This document shows positions 7,753 through 16,207 of a stretch of DNA of 55,671 bases, piece after piece (the first letter of the stretch is position 1; each line of letters begins with the position of its first letter). The notes below the pieces were generated by a model that was given only the letters and a program-made list of their open reading frames with translations, was not told the DNA's origin and searched no databases. This DNA is from Actinomycetes bacterium (lineage in GTDB: Bacteria; Actinomycetota; Acidimicrobiia; Acidimicrobiales; SZUA-35): assembly GCA_024276425.1 (NCBI GenBank), contig JAJRXF010000049.1, positions 1 to 55,671 on the forward strand. The letters run 5' to 3'. A program made the translations under genes and the position numbers.

Positions 7753-9081
7753 TCAGCGACGCAGGAACGACCAAACCATCTCAGCCTCGCGAGCAGGCTT
7801 CCCGCTGATGGATTCCTTGCGGTCAGCCCGTTCGAATAGTTCGGCACCAAGCATGATGCCCACCCAGCGAAACGGCTCGATCGGCCAACGGCGGGACGGC
7901 TTGTGCACCCATGGCAGACGCGTGAGCTGGCTCCTGGTGCCGGTGATGAGATCGGCCAGGGTCCTCCCGGCGAGGTTGGTCGCGGCCACTCCCTCCCCGA
8001 CGTAGCCACCCGCCCGATACAGCCCTTGATGGTGAGAGACCGCAGGTTTCCAGTTTCTGGGGACGCCAAGAACGCCACCCCACCGGTGAGTGATCTGGGC
8101 ATCCTCTATCACCGGGAACAGTTCGACCAGAGTCTGGCGGATTTGTTCGTGAGTGGCGTGGTTGTTTTCCGTTGCCGGATCGATGGCCGAACCCATCAGG
8201 TAGGGGGCAGCCCGACCGCCGAAAGCCAGCCGGTCATCGGCAGTCCGTTGACCATAAATCACTCGGTAGCGGGCGTCGGTAAATGTTGGGCGGTCGGCCA
8301 GGCCAATCTGCTCCCAAGCCTCTGCTCCCAGGGGTTCAGTGGCGATCATGAGCGAGTAGAAGGGGATGAGGTCTCGTTTGTGACCAGCGAGTTCGGCGGT
8401 GTATCCCTCGGTTGCCAATACGACGTGAGCTGCGCTGACCGTGCCCTGGCTAGTCCTGACCGAATTGGCTTCCACTTGTAGAGCCCTGGTGTGTTCATAG
8501 ATTGTGGTCCCTTGGGCCTCTACCACTCGGGCAAGTCCGTGGACCAATTTGGCCGGATGGAGTGCCGCCGTGTGGGGGGTGAAGGCCCCGCCAAGGACAT
8601 TCGTTGCTCCACAAACAGCCTGGGCTTCCGCGGCCTCCAGCCACCGATAGTCGTGTCCCAGACTTTTTTGAAGGCGACTTTGCTGGGCCTTGTTCCGGGC
8701 CAGGTGTATCTCACCGCCGCGAGCGAAGTCGCAGTCGATCTTTTCGGCGCTAATGACTCGTTCGATCTCATCAACGGTGCCAACCATGGCCTCATGCATG
8801 CTTCGCCCATAATCGTGGGCCAACTCCGCGATGCACCATCCGCCGTTACGGCCAGAAGCCCCAAAGCCAACCGTTTCGGCTTCGAGCACCACGATCGAGG
8901 CGTCGGGAGCTCGCTGGGCCAGGTAGTAGGCCGACCACAGGCCGGTATATCCGCCTCCAATAATGGCTATGTCACAAGAAATTGATTGTCTCAGCGAAGG
9001 CCGGGTGCTCAATCCAGTTGAGTCAGGGGGCTCGGATCGGACCTGGTCAGACCAGAGTGAGAGAGCGTCAATCGCTTGCAT
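7753..9081 (-). CDS. FAD-dependent amine oxidoreductase (DAO family, PuuB-like)
   Basis: A 442-residue flavoprotein of the DAO superfamily. The FAD-binding dinucleotide motif CDIAIIGGGYTGLWSAYYLAQ (about residues 36-56) is followed by an acidic end of strand 2 (VVLEAE) and the SGRNGGWC motif typical of gamma-glutamylputrescine oxidase/glycine oxidase relatives. The C-terminal GYVGEGVAATNLAGRTLADL is the second FAD-contacting segment. It would oxidise an amine or amino acid, giving an aldehyde or keto product, ammonia and H2O2 or a reduced carrier. Polyamine or opine-like substrates are plausible; the true one is unknown. It is divergent from the amidohydrolase downstream on the other strand. 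Confidence 0.85.
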   Translation of the reverse strand: MQAIDALSLWSDQVRSEPPDSTGLSTRPSLRQSISCDIAIIGGGYTGLWSAYYLAQRAPDASIVVLEAETVGFGASGRNGGWCIAELAHDYGRSMHEAMVGTVDEIERVISAEKIDCDFARGGEIHLARNKAQQSRLQKSLGHDYRWLEAAEAQAVCGATNVLGGAFTPHTAALHPAKLVHGLARVVEAQGTTIYEHTRALQVEANSVRTSQGTVSAAHVVLATEGYTAELAGHKRDLIPFYSLMIATEPLGAEAWEQIGLADRPTFTDARYRVIYGQRTADDRLAFGGRAAPYLMGSAIDPATENNHATHEQIRQTLVELFPVIEDAQITHRWGGVLGVPRNWKPAVSHHQGLYRAGGYVGEGVAATNLAGRTLADLITGTRSQLTRLPWVHKPSRRWPIEPFRWVGIMLGAELFERADRKESISGKPAREAEMVWSFLRR

Positions 9082-9208
9082 GCCCGAACACTAGCCCCAC
9101 ACCCCCCGGCTGGTGGCTTAGGAGAAGTCCCGTGTAGCCTCCGCGATGATTGGTTTGGCAACGTAGGAAGCCCCAAGCCGACGAAGAACGAGCGCGGAGG
9201 ACACCAAT

Positions 9209-11080
9209 GTGATGGAAGATCGACTAGGGAGCGGATCAGCGTCTGATCCGGTGACGGTGTTTGTGGCCAAGCGGTTTCACACCATGAACCCCGATCAGCC
9301 CCACGCCACCGCAGTGGCCGTTGATGATGATCGGATCGTGGCCGTTGGATCCATGAGTTCTGTAACCAACAAGCTTGATGGTGTCGCCCTTGTCGTTGAT
9401 AAATCTTTTGAGGGTGAGGTTGTTCTCCCCGGTCTCATTGATCAGCACCTCCACCCAATTCTTGCCGCCTCAACCCTGGCTACCGAGGTCATTAGCACTG
9501 AGGATTGGGTGCTTCCCGAACGGATCTATCGCGCCGCTACTAGCCAACAGGAGTACCGTCAGCGGCTTCGCGAGGCCGATGCCGCCCTCCAGGATCCCAC
9601 CGAATGGCTCTTCTCCTGGGGTTATCACCGGCTTTGGCACGGAGAGCTGAGTCGGGGCGTTCTCGATGAGATCAGCACCACCCGCCCTATCGGTATCTGG
9701 CAACGCTCCTGCCACGAGTTCTATCTCAACAGTGCCGCCATCGAGGCCCTCGGGATTACTGAGGAGACCATGCAGGGACATGGTCTGAACGACGCAACCA
9801 TCGATCTGGCTAACGGGCATTGGTGGGAGAACGGCTTCTTTACCGTTCTCATGAGGTCCCTGTCCCCAGTCTTCTTGACACCGGAGCGCCTGATATTCGG
9901 GCTCAACCAGATGGTCACCTATCTTCACCAGAACGGTGTCACTGCCTTCAACGAGCCCGGAATCAACCTCTTTCACGGGCTTTGGGATCTTTATGAGAGC
10001 ATTCTTGGTTCTCCGGAAACGCCCTTCGCCAGTTACTTCATGGTAAACGCTCGGTCTCAGGCCGAGGCAGGCATGGATATCGAGTCCGCGCTTCGAGACT
10101 CAGCCGAGCAAATCGCGAGCGCCCCCGGGGGCAAGGTTTCCTACTTCGCAGATCAGGTGAAGCTCTTTGCCGACGGAGCAATCATTTCACAACTCATGCA
10201 GATGCGCGATCCCTATCTGGATGACCAAGGTATGCCAGATCACACTCACCACGGTGAGTGGCTGATGACTCCAGAAATCTTGGAGACCTGGTCCAAGGCC
10301 TACTGGGATGCGGGCTACCAGCTTCACGTGCACGTCAACGGAGACCTTGGGCTCGACGCCGTGTTGGACATGCTGGAACGGAGGCTGGCGGAAAACCCTC
10401 GCCCTGATCACCGGACCGTGATTGTGCACTTCGCCAACTCCACCGAGGACCAGGTGGATCGGATTGCCGAACTGGGGGCAATCGTGAGCGCCAACCCCTA
10501 CTACCCGGTTGGGTTTGCCGATAAGTACGCGGATTTCGGGCTGGGTCCCCAACGAGCAGATTCGATGGTTCGTAGCAAATCGGTGCTTGATCGAAAGATC
10601 CCGCTGTCCTTTCACTCGGACCTGCCAATGGGACCGAGTGATCCCTTGTCCCTGATGTGGTGTGCGGTGAACCGGCGGACCCAATCGGGGCGAATAGCGG
10701 CCCCAGACCAGCGAATTGGAGTGCATGATGCGCTCCGGGCGGTGACAATCGAGGCGGCCTATTCCTGGAGACGCGAGCATGAGTTGGGTTCCCTTGAAGT
10801 AGGCAAGATGGCCAACTTCACCGTCGTGGATGCTGACCCCTACCTGGTTGATCCAATGGATCTTGACAAGGTGGGAGTAATTGGCACGGTATTTGGTGGC
10901 CGATGGTTCCCAGTGCCGGGCCGGTCCTCGACGAAGCTGCGCTCACTCGCCGGGGATAACTTCCGTGAAGGGCTTTTGAAGGCAAGGCCGCTTCCCGGTC
11001 ACAGTGTCGGGCTTGACGGTCCGGGGTGTTCTTGTGAGGTCTCTCGTCACCTCATCCAGGCCCTCGGCTGGGCCGCCTGA
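9209..11080 (+). CDS. Metal-dependent amidohydrolase (YtcJ-like, amidohydrolase_3)
   Basis: A 623-residue hydrolase of the YtcJ-like amidohydrolase family. The metal site is visible: GLIDQHLHP (HxH) near residue 80, the lysine in DQVKLFADGAI that is usually carboxylated, HVHVNGD, the later His in IVHFAN, and the Asp in SFHSDLPMGP. The N-terminal part (VFVAKRFHTMNPDQP...) and the final FTVVDADPYLVDP form the usual beta-sandwich. GGAGG stands eight bases before the GTG at 9209; ATG at 9212 is an alternative. Such enzymes hydrolyse amide or cyclic C-N bonds; the substrate here is not known. It is followed on the same strand by a PLP decarboxylase. Confidence 0.85.
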   Translation: MMEDRLGSGSASDPVTVFVAKRFHTMNPDQPHATAVAVDDDRIVAVGSMSSVTNKLDGVALVVDKSFEGEVVLPGLIDQHLHPILAASTLATEVISTEDWVLPERIYRAATSQQEYRQRLREADAALQDPTEWLFSWGYHRLWHGELSRGVLDEISTTRPIGIWQRSCHEFYLNSAAIEALGITEETMQGHGLNDATIDLANGHWWENGFFTVLMRSLSPVFLTPERLIFGLNQMVTYLHQNGVTAFNEPGINLFHGLWDLYESILGSPETPFASYFMVNARSQAEAGMDIESALRDSAEQIASAPGGKVSYFADQVKLFADGAIISQLMQMRDPYLDDQGMPDHTHHGEWLMTPEILETWSKAYWDAGYQLHVHVNGDLGLDAVLDMLERRLAENPRPDHRTVIVHFANSTEDQVDRIAELGAIVSANPYYPVGFADKYADFGLGPQRADSMVRSKSVLDRKIPLSFHSDLPMGPSDPLSLMWCAVNRRTQSGRIAAPDQRIGVHDALRAVTIEAAYSWRREHELGSLEVGKMANFTVVDADPYLVDPMDLDKVGVIGTVFGGRWFPVPGRSSTKLRSLAGDNFREGLLKARPLPGHSVGLDGPGCSCEVSRHLIQALGWAA

Positions 11081-11134
11081 ACCGCTGCCCTGCGCTCCGA
11101 CGTTGGTAGACAGGAAGGCTGGTAGACAGTAGGC

Positions 11135-12517
11135 ATGTCAGACCGCTTCTTCCCCGTGGATGAACCAATGCTGCAGGAGGTCCTGGACTGGGCATCCCAC
11201 CGGATTGTGAATGGGCCGGATCCCAGTCATGGGGCAGAACCGGCCTCGGCACTGGCGGCGGAACTGGCGGGTTCCATTTGCACGCAAGGAATAGGTGGCA
11301 CAGAGGCCTTGCGGCGATTTACCGAGATCATCGTCCCGGCTACTCGTGCTCAGGACGAGCGGATGAACTTGGCCTATGTGGCCGCCGCTCCGACCCCGGC
11401 CGCCTTGACCTTCGACCTTGCCGTCTCGGCGGCGGAAATCTTTGGAGGGACCTGGGAAACCGGCGCCGGTGCCGTCGCGGCCGAAAATCAAGCACTGGAC
11501 TGGATTGCCGGGTTGGCTGGGTTCCCAAAGTCTGCCGGAGGAACCTTTGTTTCCGGTGGCACGATTGGCAACCTCAGTGCCTTACACGCCGCCAGGGAGC
11601 GAGCCAGGTTGCGCAACCCTCAAGTTCGCCACTGGCGCCTGGCAACAACGGCTTCTGCCCATTCCAGTATTGCTGCGGCGGCCAAGGTGATGGACGTCGA
11701 CTTGTGCCACGTTCTTGGTGATGAACAAGGCCGCATGACCAAATCAGCCCTCGCGGATGCTCTTGGCCAAGATGAGGACATCTTTGCCGTACTGGCCACC
11801 GCTGGAACGACCAATGCTGGTGTGATTGATGACTTGTCTGGTATCGCCAGCCTCTGCGAAGAGCGGGAACTCTGGCTCCATGTTGATGGTGCCCTTGGCC
11901 TGGCGGCCCTGGCGTCGCCAGAGGCCCGCAGTCGATTTGCTGGTATTGAACGAGCAGACAGTTTTGTTGTTGATCCCCACAAATGGCTATTTGCCCCCTA
12001 TGACTGTTGTGCCCTGATCTATCGCAATCCCGCGGATGCTGCCAGTGCACACGCCCAAATCGCCCCGTATCTGGACCAGGTCGACCGTGACGAATGGAAT
12101 CCGGCCGACTACGCCATTCATCTCTCTCGTCGGGTTCGTGGGTTGCCGCTTTGGTTTTCACTCGCGGTATATGGGACCGAGCGCTACGGGGCCGCTATTG
12201 ACCAGGTCCTCCAAACTGTGGCCGCGATTGTCGAAGGCATCGAAGACTCCCCAGACCTGGAGTTGGTAGCAGAGCCTGACCTCAATGTCATCTTGTTCAA
12301 ACGCCCATCCATGTCCGACTCAGAGATGCTTCTTTGGTCCGAAGCCCACCGTCAGGCTGGCACTATCTTGTGTTTGCCGACCACTCATCGTGGCCAGCAG
12401 GTTTTTCGTCTCTGTTTGGTTAATCCCGATACCAAGGCCGAGGAGGTCTTATTCATGGTCCACAGCGATGTGTCCACGACCGGACGGATCAACACTTCTG
12501 GTGCGGAGGAGCCATAG
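11135..12517 (+). CDS. PLP-dependent group II amino acid decarboxylase
   Basis: A 460-residue enzyme of the fold-type I group II decarboxylases (aromatic amino acid, glutamate, histidine decarboxylase relatives). Visible features: VSGGTIGNLSALHAAR, which contacts the cofactor phosphate; ATAGTTNAGVIDDL; HVDGALG with the Asp that pairs with the pyridine nitrogen; and VVDPHKWLFAPYD with the PLP lysine, Lys283. It would turn an amino acid into an amine and CO2; the substrate is not readable. Its TAG stop is followed with no gap by the ATG of the AhpD-like candidate selenoprotein, implying translational coupling. Confidence 0.88.
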   Translation: MSDRFFPVDEPMLQEVLDWASHRIVNGPDPSHGAEPASALAAELAGSICTQGIGGTEALRRFTEIIVPATRAQDERMNLAYVAAAPTPAALTFDLAVSAAEIFGGTWETGAGAVAAENQALDWIAGLAGFPKSAGGTFVSGGTIGNLSALHAARERARLRNPQVRHWRLATTASAHSSIAAAAKVMDVDLCHVLGDEQGRMTKSALADALGQDEDIFAVLATAGTTNAGVIDDLSGIASLCEERELWLHVDGALGLAALASPEARSRFAGIERADSFVVDPHKWLFAPYDCCALIYRNPADAASAHAQIAPYLDQVDRDEWNPADYAIHLSRRVRGLPLWFSLAVYGTERYGAAIDQVLQTVAAIVEGIEDSPDLELVAEPDLNVILFKRPSMSDSEMLLWSEAHRQAGTILCLPTTHRGQQVFRLCLVNPDTKAEEVLFMVHSDVSTTGRINTSGAEEP

Positions 12518-13069
12518 ATGGCCTGGATTGAAACCATCCCCGATGACCAATGGAGCGGTGCACTAGGGGAGCTTTATGAAGAGGTTGTAGACAAACACTA
12601 TGGGCGAGTGGACGAGATCATGGCCATCCACTCTCTGAATCCCCGGGCATTGCGGGCCCACGCAAGTCTTTATGAGTCGGCAATGGCAGGGACAAAGGGG
12701 CTGCGCAAAGTTGAACGCGAGCTCATTGCCCTGGTGGTAAGCCTTGAAAACCAATGCCACTATTGAGTGACTCATCACCGGCGCGGTCTGCGCCAACTGC
12801 TCAAGGATCCCAACCTAGTCACTCGCATCGAAGCGGGTTGGGTCGATGCGGGTTTGTCTGAGGCTCGCGTGGCGATGCTCGGCTATGCCGTCAAGCTGAC
12901 CAAGGCTCCTGGCTCAATCGTCGAGCAAGACGTCCTTCTCCTCCGTCAGGCGGGATTCTCAGACCGAGACATCCTCGACATTGCCGAGGTGACGGCATAC
13001 TACGCATACGCCAACCGCATCGCGGATGGTCTTGGAGTTCCGCTTGAGGGGTGGATTCCCGAAGACTAG
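12518..13069 (+). CDS. AhpD-like peroxidase-related protein, candidate selenoprotein (in-frame UGA as Sec83)
   Basis: Read through one in-frame TGA at 12764-12766, this gives a 183-residue protein of the AhpD/carboxymuconolactone decarboxylase fold (peroxidase-related type). The first 82 codons end SLENQCHY, then UGA, then VTHHRRGLRQLL; relatives read N.C.YC..HH at this point. The redox motif C-x-x-C-x3-H therefore appears as Cys80-His-Tyr-UGA83-x3-His87, with UGA exactly at the resolving/attacking Cys. Sequence similarity to the family continues normally after it (SEARVAMLGYAVKLT, DILDIAEVTAYYAYANRIADGLG). A hairpin with a GGUCU loop follows at the position expected for a bacterial SECIS. 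A simple nonsense mutation is the alternative. No Sec genes lie in this window. Role: thiol/selenol peroxidase or disulfide reductase, inferred. Confidence 0.82.
12764..12794 (+). promoter_or_regulatory. SECIS-like element: UGA codon plus downstream hairpin with GGUCU loop
   Basis: Downstream of the in-frame TGA (12764-12766), 18 bases precede a GGTCT loop at 12785-12789 that is closed by a perfect 5-bp G/C stem, GGCGC (12780-12784) with GCGCC (12790-12794). The well-studied SECIS of E. coli fdhF has the same GGUCU loop sequence at the same 18-base distance from its UGA, as I recall that sequence. This is what SelB needs to insert selenocysteine. Confidence 0.8.
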
Positions 13070-13091
13070 CGGGGCGGGCAAAAGGTGAGAT

Positions 13092-13149
13092 GACCGGCAT
13101 TCGCCTCAGTCGTGTGCGGGTGTTTCCACCCCCGAGGCCAATGCCGGTC
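13092..13149. repeat. Long imperfect inverted repeat (58-base hairpin) after the candidate selenoprotein gene
   Basis: GACCGGCATTCGCCTC at 13092-13107 pairs with GAGGCCAATGCCGGTC at 13134-13149: 15 of 16 positions pair, with one C/C mismatch. Inside the loop GGGTG and CACCC can form a second short stem. There is no T-run on either side, so this is not a standard intrinsic terminator. It lies 22 bases after the stop of the AhpD-like gene and before the converging DUF952 gene. It could protect the mRNA end or act as a bidirectional terminator; function unknown. Confidence 0.55.
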
Positions 13150-13297
13150 GCTAGCTCACATTTGGTAGCCGCCAAGTAGAGCCAGCAGCGGACGTTACGT
13201 CCGTGCATCTATTCTCGACCGCTACGCCAGTCCGTATTAGGGGCGTTCAACTCCCTTTGGAGTAACGACCGCTTCTAATTGGGCGAACCTTGCAGAT

Positions 13298-13648
13298 CTA
13301 TAGGTCCTGAGGAAGCGAGAACTGACCGTCGCTATTGCTAGGGAAATCGACGACCCGATACACTGCATCAACCTCAATTGGGCCATAAACATGGGGGAAT
13401 GCTGTGCCGGAGTTGTAGGAATCCTCGATCACAAGGTCACTTTTGAGTTTCTCGGGATTGATCGCCAGCAAGACAAGGTCGTCCCGGCCGCTAAAGAGTG
13501 CGTTCGCCGGAAGGAGTACCTGGCTGTCATAGGAACAATGAATAAAACCTTCCGTGTCCAGTGAAGGGTCAAGGAGCACACCGGCCTCCTGCGCCTCCGC
13601 CCAGTTTGATCGAGTGCAAATATGCAGGAGGATCGACGGTGCAGTCAC
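13298..13648 (-). CDS. DUF952 family protein
   Basis: A protein of about 116 residues matching the DUF952 family: ILLHICTRSNWAEAQ at the N-terminus, then DTEGFIHCSYDSQV and PHVYGPIEVDAVYRVVDF near the end. The family is small, soluble and of unconfirmed function, with a fold related to ADP-ribosyl-processing or RNA 2'-phosphotransferase-like enzymes in some analyses. I start it at the GTG at 13648, where the family similarity begins; an ATG at 13711 would run into the start of the J-domain gene on the other strand. Confidence 0.8.
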   Translation of the reverse strand: MTAPSILLHICTRSNWAEAQEAGVLLDPSLDTEGFIHCSYDSQVLLPANALFSGRDDLVLLAINPEKLKSDLVIEDSYNSGTAFPHVYGPIEVDAVYRVVDFPSNSDGQFSLPQDL

Positions 13649-13709
13649 AATCAGAAGTCTAGGGCCTCTCGATCTCGCACTGGGCTTCAAAGCGGGGCAC
13701 AATGGGGCC

Positions 13710-14390
13710 ATGTCGGTCCTAGGACGAGATCTTTACGCGATCATCGCCGTCGACCGGGCATGCACGATGGAAGAGCTGCGTGCCGCCTACCGAGAACGAG
13801 CTCGCCAGCTTCACCCGGATGTTTCCGGAGTGGATGATGGTGGCCGTTCGATGGCGGACCTGAACGAGGCATGGCGGTGCCTGAGCAACCCTGAGCTCCG
13901 GGAAGCCTATGACGCTGAGCTCGTCCAAGCCCAGCCCGTTCCCATTCCCGTGGCCACGGGCCTGAGTCGCCGAGATGCCTGGGTCATTGGCGTGCAGGCC
14001 CAGATTGGTCGGCTCGGCCGGCTGGCTGGCCGCAGCGCCACTCAGACCCTTCTACTTCGGTCCTCTCGTGCCAGCCGGTCGCACTATGACGAACTGGTTC
14101 TGATGGTGGTCGAGGAATTGATGCTCGACACGGTCGCCCGGGTTCGGGCCGCCCGAGCCGCCGGTTCGGCTCCCCTAGATCTTGGAGTCGCAGCAGCCCT
14201 CATTGGGGTTCGTACTCTGGCCGACCGGATTCGTCGTCAGGCTTCCCTGGGCATCACGACCGAGCTCGTGATGACCGCGGAACTACTGGATCGAATGTGG
14301 GATATCTTGGCCCACGAGCTACCCAACTCCTTGGAAGTGGCGCTGGGCTCGAACCCCCAGGTCACCCGCGGACTGACGTCGTTGGACTAG
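13710..14390 (+). CDS. J-domain (DnaJ-like) protein
   Basis: A 226-residue protein with an N-terminal J domain: DLYAIIAVDRACTMEELRAAYRERARQLHPD, with the essential HPD tripeptide at about 34-36, then LNEAWRCLSNPELREAYD. The J domain stimulates the ATPase of an Hsp70 partner. The rest (~90-226) is helical and Arg/Ala/Leu-rich with no zinc finger or Gly/Phe region, so it is not a full DnaJ but a specialised co-chaperone. The start is the ATG at 13710 in front of SVLGRDLY. Client unknown. Confidence 0.82.
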   Translation: MSVLGRDLYAIIAVDRACTMEELRAAYRERARQLHPDVSGVDDGGRSMADLNEAWRCLSNPELREAYDAELVQAQPVPIPVATGLSRRDAWVIGVQAQIGRLGRLAGRSATQTLLLRSSRASRSHYDELVLMVVEELMLDTVARVRAARAAGSAPLDLGVAAALIGVRTLADRIRRQASLGITTELVMTAELLDRMWDILAHELPNSLEVALGSNPQVTRGLTSLD

Positions 14391-14399
14391 CTCGCTTGA

Positions 14400-15362
14400 C
14401 TAGCCGAGCTTGATGGATGCCATCTGTGCGAACAGGCCAATGATGCCTGGGGACTCATGGCTGGGATCAAGTTCGCCATAGACCGTGTCAACGTTGATGG
14501 CAATTCGTTCCCAGTCGGACCACTCGGTATAGGCCCCGAGCTCGATGTCTCTGGCCGCGTCAGCGGCTGACATCCCAGCCTGATGGCGCATGGTTGCCTC
14601 CCTAACCACGAACTGGAGATACTCCCGGACAGCCCGGACCCCCTCGGCATCGGTCAAGGGCCCATGGCCGGGAACGATCACCGAGCAGTCGAGTTCGAGA
14701 ATTCGGTCGCACGCAGATATCCAATTGCGGACTGGGCCATCCCAAATCAGAGGGGTTCCGTTGATAAACAAGATGTCACCAGTGAAGATGACCTTGTCAT
14801 TGGGTAGATGGACCAGTAGATCACCGGCGGTGTGTGCTGGCCCAACTTCGATGAGTTCGACTGCCTTGCCTCCTGGTGAAATGGCTAGTGAGCCAGTAAA
14901 GGTGCGGTCGATGCGTGGCGGCTCGATTCCAGTAAAGGTGAATGGCCCGAATGCATCTTGGAGGTACTGGTTGGTCGTGGAGTCAAAGTCCATCTCTAAC
15001 AAGGCGGCCAGCGCTGCCGGTGGGAGAGCCTCCATCTCCGCCGCCGATGCCGCCGATGTTATGACCTCAGCCCCGGTGATGAGCTGGTTGCCATAACAAT
15101 GGTCGCCGTTGGCGTGGGTGTTAACCAGGGTGCCTATGGGAGAGGCGTCGATGATGGCGGCCATCTCGTCGAGCATCTCTCGGGTCAGGTTGAGGTCGAA
15201 AAGAGTATCGACCAACATTGAGGACTTTTCACCCACCGCCAGGCCGGCATTGCTCCATCCCCACCCGCCGTCGGGTTGTAAGTAGGCGAAGATGCCCTCA
15301 GCCACCTCGTGGAGGCCCTTGTTGTAGCTTGATGACCCGTAAATGCTAGTTTCTGTCCCCAT
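14400..15362 (-). CDS. Metallo-beta-lactamase fold hydrolase
   Basis: A 320-residue MBL-fold hydrolase. The metal motif is NTHANGDHCYGN, i.e. H-x-N-x-D-H, where the second position of the usual HxHxDH is Asn; this variant occurs in some class B enzymes and quinoprotein-relay-type proteins. Further ligands are likely in VGPAHTAGDLLV and the acid in FTGDILFIN; VIVPGHGPLTD is the late His motif. It has no signal peptide, so it is cytoplasmic. Its ATG shares one base with the stop of the upstream GGDEF-like gene (TAATG), so the two are probably co-translated. Substrate unknown. Confidence 0.85.
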   Translation of the reverse strand: MGTETSIYGSSSYNKGLHEVAEGIFAYLQPDGGWGWSNAGLAVGEKSSMLVDTLFDLNLTREMLDEMAAIIDASPIGTLVNTHANGDHCYGNQLITGAEVITSAASAAEMEALPPAALAALLEMDFDSTTNQYLQDAFGPFTFTGIEPPRIDRTFTGSLAISPGGKAVELIEVGPAHTAGDLLVHLPNDKVIFTGDILFINGTPLIWDGPVRNWISACDRILELDCSVIVPGHGPLTDAEGVRAVREYLQFVVREATMRHQAGMSAADAARDIELGAYTEWSDWERIAINVDTVYGELDPSHESPGIIGLFAQMASIKLG

Positions 15363-16207
15363 TACAGGGAAAAGATATCAGTTCTGTTGCCGCCACTGGC
15401 AGCCGCCTTCTGACCAACGGCCTCAAGTCGGGATAGGACGCGCTCCACCGAAGGCCGCTGGGGCCCAATGGCAGCCACCATCACGCTGGCAGTAAATGAG
15501 ACCAGCCCACCATCGAAGTCGACCGGGAACGATACTTCCGAACGTAGTCGGTCCGCAATGATTCGGAGTTGTTCGAGGTCGGAGTCTGTGGTGAGTAGCG
15601 TTAAGAACGCGGCATCGTCGAATCGACCCAAAAGGTCGGGCCCCCGCAGTCTGGCTTGAATTCGTTCGGCCACCTGCCGGCAGACTCGGTCAACAACTCG
15701 GGTTCCCCGCTCGGCCTTCAATTCGGCCAGGTCATCAATCCAGATACCGATCAAGGCCAGAGGCTGGGCCGGGGTAGCAACTAGCCGGCCGTGAAGGCGC
15801 TCGAGCACATGGTGACGGTTGGGTAGCCCCGTTATTGGGTCATGGGTTAGCTCCGCCGCGGACTGGGCGGAAAGTTCGTGTTCGAACGCCATGGAACGGA
15901 CGCCGACCATGGCGATCTGACCGTTGACTCGCCGAAAGGCCAATTCGATTGGCACCAAGCCAGCACTGAGTCGAGTCGACAACCGTCGGACGCCCTCGGT
16001 CTGACTTGCTAAACAGGATCGAACAGCATCCTTGTCATCATCGATAATAAGCTCTTCCAGGCTGACACCGACTAGGTGGTGACGGGGAATTCCACTCACA
16101 CCGATGGCCTCGCCATTGGCACCCTTGATGGTTCCCCCCTCGACCAAGAGACAAGCACCAGGAACGTAACGGAGCACATTGGTTAGCTTTTTAGCGTCTA
16201 GAGCCAC
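15362..16207 (-). CDS. PAS-like plus degenerate GGDEF domain protein
   Basis: A 281-residue protein. Residues ~8-110 look like a PAS-type sensor (LLVEGGTIKGANGEAIGVSG, then GVSLEELI). From ~120 the start of a GGDEF domain is clear (HDPITGLPNRHHVLERL), but the catalytic loop reads GRFDDAAFLTLL where active diguanylate cyclases have R.GGDEF. The signature Gly-Gly and Glu are lost, so cyclase activity is unlikely. No inhibitory RxxD site is obvious. It may bind c-di-GMP or GTP, or act only by protein contact. It has no membrane segment and is co-translated with the MBL hydrolase. Confidence 0.75.
   Translation of the reverse strand: MALDAKKLTNVLRYVPGACLLVEGGTIKGANGEAIGVSGIPRHHLVGVSLEELIIDDDKDAVRSCLASQTEGVRRLSTRLSAGLVPIELAFRRVNGQIAMVGVRSMAFEHELSAQSAAELTHDPITGLPNRHHVLERLHGRLVATPAQPLALIGIWIDDLAELKAERGTRVVDRVCRQVAERIQARLRGPDLLGRFDDAAFLTLLTTDSDLEQLRIIADRLRSEVSFPVDFDGGLVSFTASVMVAAIGPQRPSVERVLSRLEAVGQKAAASGGNRTDIFSL

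Noticed and set aside
7684-7755. The frame stays open past the TGA of the amine oxidase gene into the lipoprotein frame, as if a second UGA were recoded.
   Set aside because: The oxidase already has normal length and its C-terminal motif, the UGA is not next to a Cys or at an active site, and no SECIS-like hairpin with a GGUC-type loop follows. A 1-in-3 frame match is not unusual.
12518-12766. The first half of the AhpD-like gene read as a separate 82-residue protein with a downstream 100-residue gene.
   Set aside because: The split falls inside the family's redox motif, both halves are in one frame, and homologous proteins span it without a break.
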